DNA of 64,000 nucleotides from Kluyveromyces lactis (lineage: Eukaryota; Ascomycota; Saccharomycetes; Saccharomycetales; Saccharomycetaceae): NCBI RefSeq assembly GCF_000002515.2, contig NC_006040.1:992001-1056000 (forward strand), in the 5' to 3' direction. A model generated the notes under the pieces. That model ran no database searches, was not told the origin of the DNA, and saw only the letters and a list, made by a program, of their open reading frames with translations. Shown here piece by piece: positions 59,765 through 64,000 of this stretch. Within the stretch, counting starts at the first letter, position 1. Each line of letters opens with the position of its first letter. Made by a program: the position numbers and the translations under genes.

Positions 59765-61660
59765 TTAAACCCTTCCAGTGACATTACTGCTCCAGTTAGG
59801 TTCGCTGGAACTTCTGCCATTCAATGAAAGTCCAACCCCGCTGAACGAAGGCACTTGGCCTGATACGTATCCTGTCGTATTCACATCAGACATGTTGTGA
59901 ACGTTTATCCGTCCATTTTGATGATATATAGATGAATTTTGTAGTGACGGTGTCACAGACATATCATCGTGAGATACAAGTTTGTTTGACGTAGCAGCAT
60001 TTGATGTAGCATTCGTAACAGTAGCATTATTACTGTTGGCAGAAACATTGGCTGTCTTTGGACCACCACAACGTAAGCAAACGACGTTTTTTGCAAAATT
60101 ATGGTATGTACAGTTCGCACACTTCCAATCACCAGCTCTGAATGGTACGTTGCTCCCGTTGGACATGGGTCCCTGTTGTTGCGCCTGGTTTTGTATATGC
60201 TGGTGTGATTGCTGATGCTGGTTTTGTAGTTGTGGGCCACGGTTTGGATAGTTGAACCGACGGTTTGCGGTATCTGACATTTGTAGCTTCATCTTTTGAG
60301 TAAGATCTTGCGCAGATGCAGATGTTAATTGACCAGAAAGTGAATTTAGAACAAACTGCTGTTGCTGCTGGTTCTGTATATTATCATTATAGTCCGCTGT
60401 TTGTGGGGTGGACGTTCTAGCTTTGTACCCATGAACACTGTTTTTATTATAGTTGTTTCCATTACTCATTTGAAGAGCACTTGACATTGGGAAAGAACAA
60501 CGGAAACATGCAGTACGTCTTTGGAAGTTGGAGAACGAGCAAGAGGGACAAGTCCAATCCCCAGGCCTTGGTTTATTTTTCGATTGAGGGAAAGCAGTCA
60601 ATATCTCTTGTGCTCTATCAAGCACCGAATTACTTGAAGGTTGAATCTCAACAACATGTTCCACCACTCTTGGCTGTTTGGTGTTGGACATATTGGAAAG
60701 GATGCTCCGCCCGTTCAACGTAAGTGAATCCAAGGCTTCTTCGTGTGCCTGATATACTACGAAACCTGAGATTGAATCCTGTTCGTCAACGTAAAGGTTA
60801 TTATTTGTGGACCAATTGTTGTTCACGTTTGATGTATCTTCAACGACGTTCTTTACTGTCCAGAACCCGACTGGACGACTGCCAAATTGTGCAAACCATG
60901 ATTCCAACTCTGATTGGGTAGTATCTGGCGGTAGATTGTTCATGTACAACACTGTAGATTTCTCCAGTAGGAAATTCTTAATGTCAAGGTATGAATCGAA
61001 CGGATGCGTCAACACTAAGGTTTGGTCATTATCACTTGTACAATTCCTATGCAATTTGAATAGAACTTTCTCACACTGTTGGATTGACGGCAATGTTTCG
61101 AACGAATTCTTATCGATGTTTACTTGCTCCATACGCTGATCCGTTGTTGACTTGTTATCAAGATCTATATTCAGAAAAACCAATAATGCATCAATACTTT
61201 TTACGAGTTTGTGTTTATTCCTTTGGGTTGTGGTGTTGGTATTGGCAACATTACCACCTCCTCGATCTGTACCTTTTTCGTACTGTTCTGGATGATTACG
61301 GTACCACCTATCCACTTCCCTCCATAAATCAAATACTTTAGGATGTTGCAAAAACGATGGCAACAACCAACTCTCATCTCTTGCTTGCCTAGACAATGTG
61401 ACTCTTAGATCCCAGGTAGAATTCAATGAACACAATACGAACTCTTCACCAGCAACGTTTTCCATGACAGCATTCTCCATACTTTGAATGGTGTTTTTTA
61501 ATGAATGGGTAGCATCAATAGAATGTCTTCTGGCTTCTTCCCAGATCGGTTTTAACGTTTCCACTGAAATGATCTGATATGCAATAGAAGAGATCATTGT
61601 ATGATCTTTCGGAGCTTCCTCCGAATAAACCGTTTCACACTCGAATAACACATAAAACAT
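59765..61660 (-). CDS. NRP1: RNA-binding zinc-finger protein Nrp1
   Basis: 631 aa (719 in S. cerevisiae). An Asn-rich RNA-binding protein that accumulates in stress granules. Seen: an N-terminal exonuclease-like or RNase H-type region (MFYVLFECETVYSEEA), an RRM at about 240-330 (TVLYMNNLPPDTTQSELESWFAQFG), and two RanBP2-type zinc fingers: RPGDWTCPSCSFSNFQRRTACFRCSFP at about 366-392 and FRAGDWKCANCTYHNFAKNVVCLRCG at about 510-535. Asn- and Gln-rich linkers and an Asn/Ser-rich C-terminus surround them. Corresponds to YDL167C. Confidence 0.93.
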   Translation of the reverse strand: MFYVLFECETVYSEEAPKDHTMISSIAYQIISVETLKPIWEEARRHSIDATHSLKNTIQSMENAVMENVAGEEFVLCSLNSTWDLRVTLSRQARDESWLLPSFLQHPKVFDLWREVDRWYRNHPEQYEKGTDRGGGNVANTNTTTQRNKHKLVKSIDALLVFLNIDLDNKSTTDQRMEQVNIDKNSFETLPSIQQCEKVLFKLHRNCTSDNDQTLVLTHPFDSYLDIKNFLLEKSTVLYMNNLPPDTTQSELESWFAQFGSRPVGFWTVKNVVEDTSNVNNNWSTNNNLYVDEQDSISGFVVYQAHEEALDSLTLNGRSILSNMSNTKQPRVVEHVVEIQPSSNSVLDRAQEILTAFPQSKNKPRPGDWTCPSCSFSNFQRRTACFRCSFPMSSALQMSNGNNYNKNSVHGYKARTSTPQTADYNDNIQNQQQQQFVLNSLSGQLTSASAQDLTQKMKLQMSDTANRRFNYPNRGPQLQNQHQQSHQHIQNQAQQQGPMSNGSNVPFRAGDWKCANCTYHNFAKNVVCLRCGGPKTANVSANSNNATVTNATSNAATSNKLVSHDDMSVTPSLQNSSIYHQNGRINVHNMSDVNTTGYVSGQVPSFSGVGLSLNGRSSSEPNWSSNVTGRV

Positions 61661-62140
61661 AGTGTTTGAGAATGATTCTTAAATTTATATGACGGTAATG
61701 GACTCTTTGCGAGAGTTATAATGTACAGGTTCGTCAATGCAATGATATTTTATGATCCATAAATAAATTTAAAATACAGAATAATACTCAGAAAACGCTC
61801 TGGATAAAACCTCTTTATAACTAAATAGCCGATGTGTACACTGTATCCTGTTTCAGACCACTTAACGGTTGTCAGCCGGCTGCTTTCACGATGTATTTTT
61901 ACCTCTTAATCACTTGTTTCTAACTCATCTCATCTCATCTCTTTCCACATTGAAAAATTTCACTTTTAACGCTGTACAGACAGAAATCATTCAAATTTGT
62001 GAAGGGAATTGCCTAACAAGGGCGAATTATGTGCGGTACGACACTATATGGTTTGCTTATCCGGTTGGGAATCAACTATATTATCAATTATATTGGTAAC
62101 TACTATTAAATATGATATACGGAGAGAAAGGGAGAACAGA
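61661..62140 (-). promoter_or_regulatory. NRP1 promoter / FAP7 3' flank
   Basis: 480 bp. CTCATCTCATCTCATCTC at 61924-61941 carries three CTCAT units without the GC ending of PAC, followed by the RRPE-like TGAAAAATTT at 61951-61960. In the orientation of NRP1 these lie about 260-300 nt upstream of its ATG. Nothing else was recognised. Confidence 0.5.
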
Positions 62141-62776
62141 TTATTCTTCTGAAGTAGATGGCTCATCGTGATCGTCCTCTTCGTCCTCTTCGTCCTCTTC
62201 GACAGCTTCGTCAGCTACACCATCGTCCAATTCGTTTGTTACACCCTTTTTGTGCTGTTTTAACCAAATCTCTTGCCATGCAATGATACGATCGACGTTT
62301 TTGTCCATCTCTTCAGTTGTGTCACTTTGCAATTCAACAACAATCTCTTGAGCATAACTATCATGCGCATCCTGCAACACCACACCCATAATTTCTGCAT
62401 CCATGTTCTCCTCAATCTTGGCATTGTGGTAGCCTCTCTTGTTTAATCTATCGTAAAGTATACCGTTGTCACATCTCAATACCACTACTAGATCTACTAA
62501 TCTCTCTGGGAAAACATCATTGACGTGCCAGTCTATTATACATCCACCTTTCCTTAGCAAAGGCTCAAGTTCATCGAGTAACTTATCATCATCGACTATG
62601 TTAGATTTACGCGCATCGTCGTACCCATCATAACAGTCATGTTCTTTAGCAAAATCGCTGATGTTGTAGTAAGTGTATTCTGGTAATCTTCTAGACAAAA
62701 GCTCGCATGTGGTTGATTTCCCACACCCAGGTGTCCCACTCACAATGATATTAGGCTTGAATCGAACAGGTTCCAT
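62141..62776 (-). CDS. FAP7: 40S-maturation adenylate kinase-like ATPase Fap7
   Basis: 211 aa from ATG 62776 (MEPVRFKPNIIVSGTPG); an in-frame extension upstream would need a TTG, and the S. cerevisiae protein (MEARRYGPNIIVTGTPG, 197 aa) starts at this place. Fap7 (hCINAP) works with Rps14 in late cytoplasmic 40S maturation (20S pre-rRNA cleavage). Seen: P-loop GTPGCGKS at 14-21, YYNISDFAKEHDCYDGYDD, IIDWHVNDVFPERLVDLVVVLRCDN, lid RGYHNAKIEENMDAEIMGVV and IVVELQSDTTEEMDKNVDRI. The acidic C-terminal tail (EEDEEDEEDDHDE) is longer than in S. cerevisiae. Corresponds to YDL166C. Confidence 0.95.
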   Translation of the reverse strand: MEPVRFKPNIIVSGTPGCGKSTTCELLSRRLPEYTYYNISDFAKEHDCYDGYDDARKSNIVDDDKLLDELEPLLRKGGCIIDWHVNDVFPERLVDLVVVLRCDNGILYDRLNKRGYHNAKIEENMDAEIMGVVLQDAHDSYAQEIVVELQSDTTEEMDKNVDRIIAWQEIWLKQHKKGVTNELDDGVADEAVEEDEEDEEDDHDEPSTSEE

Positions 62777-63116
62777 CTTTCCAAACTTAGAAATTCTATT
62801 GAAATCGATCAGCAGCGCTTTACTGATGATCTCTGCATCCAAAACCTTGTCAGAACTTATTCTTCGCTCTTTCTATATATCTGATCATCTCTGGCTTATT
62901 ACGTTTTTTTCAGTATTTCATTCACTCAATGAAATGTTAAACAGTTGAACTTATGAAGATGAACAATCAGTCGAATTTAGAACAGTATTTAAAGCCTTCA
63001 AGCCACTAGATATACCATCTAAGTTTATCTGATTTGATCTTTTTTTTGTTTCTGATACACTCCAGTGAAAAGATTGAAGTGTGGGGCCATTAATAACGTG
63101 TTTTTGAACAGAAATA
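62777..63116. promoter_or_regulatory. FAP7-CDC36 divergent promoter
   Basis: 340 bp. ATATATAG (minus orientation CTATATAT) near 62873-62880 may be a TATA element for FAP7. CTTTTTTTTG at about 63039-63048 is a T tract near CDC36. An exact PAC box was not found even though FAP7 is a ribosome-biogenesis gene. Confidence 0.4.
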
Positions 63117-63671
63117 ATGGAGAAATACGGTTTGAAAGACCTTGTGCCGGTATTAAGGCATGACCCTACATACGATGCGAACATGACGCTTGGGATAGAT
63201 TTGAATTCATTATTGAATTCGCTAGATATAACCAAGGATACAAAATCGCATCATTGTCTGGATGCATTTGAGTCACCGTGGGTAGAAACGTCAAGGAGTG
63301 AAGTACAGCCGACGTTCTTTATACCTGAATCGTTCAAGAACATAAAGGGAATGCTTGGTACAGACCAAGTAGAGTTTACCAGTGTGAACAGGGATCAGCC
63401 ACGTATATCACTATTACAAGACGAGACTTTGTTTTATCTTTTCTACAAGCATCCAGGTTCTGTCATTCAAGAGTTGACGTATCTGGAATTGAGGAAACGT
63501 AACTGGAGATACCATAAAACGTTAAAAGTATGGTTAACGAAGGACCCAATGATGGAACCAGTAGTGGCACAGGATTCAATGAGTGAGCGTGGATCATATG
63601 TGTTCTTTGACCCTCAACGTTGGGAGAAATGCCAACGTGACTTTGTCCTACATTATAATGCCATCATGTAG
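63117..63671 (+). CDS. CDC36: CCR4-NOT subunit Cdc36/Not2
   Basis: 184 aa (191 in S. cerevisiae). Subunit of the CCR4-NOT complex that dimerises with Not5 through NOT-box domains and affects deadenylation and transcription. Seen: YGLKDLVPVLRHDPTYDANMTLGIDLNSL near the N-terminus, and the C-terminal NOT box from about 110 on with LFYLFYKHPGSVIQELTYLELRKRNWRYHKTLKVWLTKDP and GSYVFFDPQRWEKCQRDFVLHYNAI. Corresponds to YDL165W next to FAP7. Confidence 0.95.
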   Translation: MEKYGLKDLVPVLRHDPTYDANMTLGIDLNSLLNSLDITKDTKSHHCLDAFESPWVETSRSEVQPTFFIPESFKNIKGMLGTDQVEFTSVNRDQPRISLLQDETLFYLFYKHPGSVIQELTYLELRKRNWRYHKTLKVWLTKDPMMEPVVAQDSMSERGSYVFFDPQRWEKCQRDFVLHYNAIM

Positions 63672-63877
63672 ATAAGATTAAATAGTACAACTACGTAACC
63701 GGTTTTAGATAATGAAAACCACTTAATTATTATTGGTGAGTAAATATTTACATGTTATAAAGAGATTGTGGTTTATTAGAAGCGGTTTTACCAAGGCGGG
63801 GAATCCAGGTTTAACGAAATAAAAATATAATAAGTGAGACTTTGTACAGGAGTGCTTTAATCTCCTCTTCTCTGCAT

Positions 63878-64000
63878 TCACAATTCAATAGCATGGTATC
63901 TCTTACCTCTGAAACCAGCGATGTACATATTGAATTGATATACTTCGTGAGGGTTGGTATCGTTCAATTCCCATTTAGTACTTCCAAAGACATTTGGCAC
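63878..64000 (-). CDS. 3' end of an unidentified, highly expressed gene
   Basis: Forty codons remain before the TGA at 63878-63880; the 5' part lies beyond the window. The C-terminus reads ...FGSTKWELNDTNPH...YQFNMYIAGFRGKRYHAIEL. Codons are those of abundant yeast proteins (GGT, GCT, AGA, AAG, TTG), so a real strongly expressed gene is likely. I do not recognise the family. CDC9, next to CDC36 in S. cerevisiae, does not appear to match, so a synteny break may lie just at the edge. Confidence 0.55.
   Translation of the reverse strand: MPNVFGSTKWELNDTNPHEVYQFNMYIAGFRGKRYHAIEL

Overview
The window is nuclear DNA from a budding yeast of the Saccharomycetaceae that did not go through the whole-genome duplication (WGD). 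From about 1 to 49 kb, homologues of two S. cerevisiae blocks, YPL049C-YPL022W and YDR256C-YDR246W, alternate along one chromosome in the expected orientations. Where S. cerevisiae has paralogue pairs (MET31/MET32, EGD1/BTT1, SVL3/PAM1, SKS1/VHS1) there is one gene here. Compact gene spacing, moderate AT richness and GTATGY...TACTAAC...AG introns agree. Kluyveromyces is my best guess for the genus, but Lachancea, Torulaspora or Zygosaccharomyces cannot be excluded by reading alone. All identities rest on recalled protein families and gene order, not on a search.

Layout. 1-2.1 kb: 5' part of DIG1 and a gamma-eEF1B (CAM1) homologue reduced to its GST domain. 2.6-4.3 kb: an extra cytochrome P450 with two compensating frameshifts. 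4.8-13 kb: catalase CTA1, SAGA subunit SGF11, GID ligase subunit RMD5, elongin C ELC1, VPS16, kinetochore CHL4. 13-25 kb: NOP4, SSN3/CDK8, MRX11, mitochondrial isoleucyl-tRNA synthetase ISM1, a YPL039W homologue, MET31/32 and EGD1. 25-43.6 kb: PAM1/SVL3, a YDR249C-like F-box-like gene, PHO85 (intron found), TRM44, SUV3, ERG10, gluconokinase, SKS1/VHS1, a small membrane ORF, TRS23, RMI1. 43.6-49 kb: MET12 and RAD1. 49-64 kb: rearranged relative to S. cerevisiae: SWI1, NOP58, PBA1-YKE2-COQ9 (a YLR199-201 block; PBA1 has a 9-nt first exon), SFA1-NRP1-FAP7-CDC36 (a YDL168-165 block) and the 3' end of one more gene.

The genes are mostly housekeeping and do not form one pathway. Shared themes are ribosome biogenesis (NOP4, NOP58, FAP7), with PAC/RRPE promoter elements at NOP4 and NOP58, transcription control (SSN3, SWI1, SGF11, CDC36, MET31/32), sulfur/one-carbon metabolism (MET31/32, MET12, SFA1) and mitochondrial function (ISM1, SUV3, MRX11, COQ9). 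I saw no tRNA, rRNA, transposon, LTR, CRISPR or centromere. The main surprises are the P450 locus, the truncated CAM1, two previously hidden first exons, and several striking palindromic or repeated promoter elements. I did not find a convincing wholly new multi-gene system.
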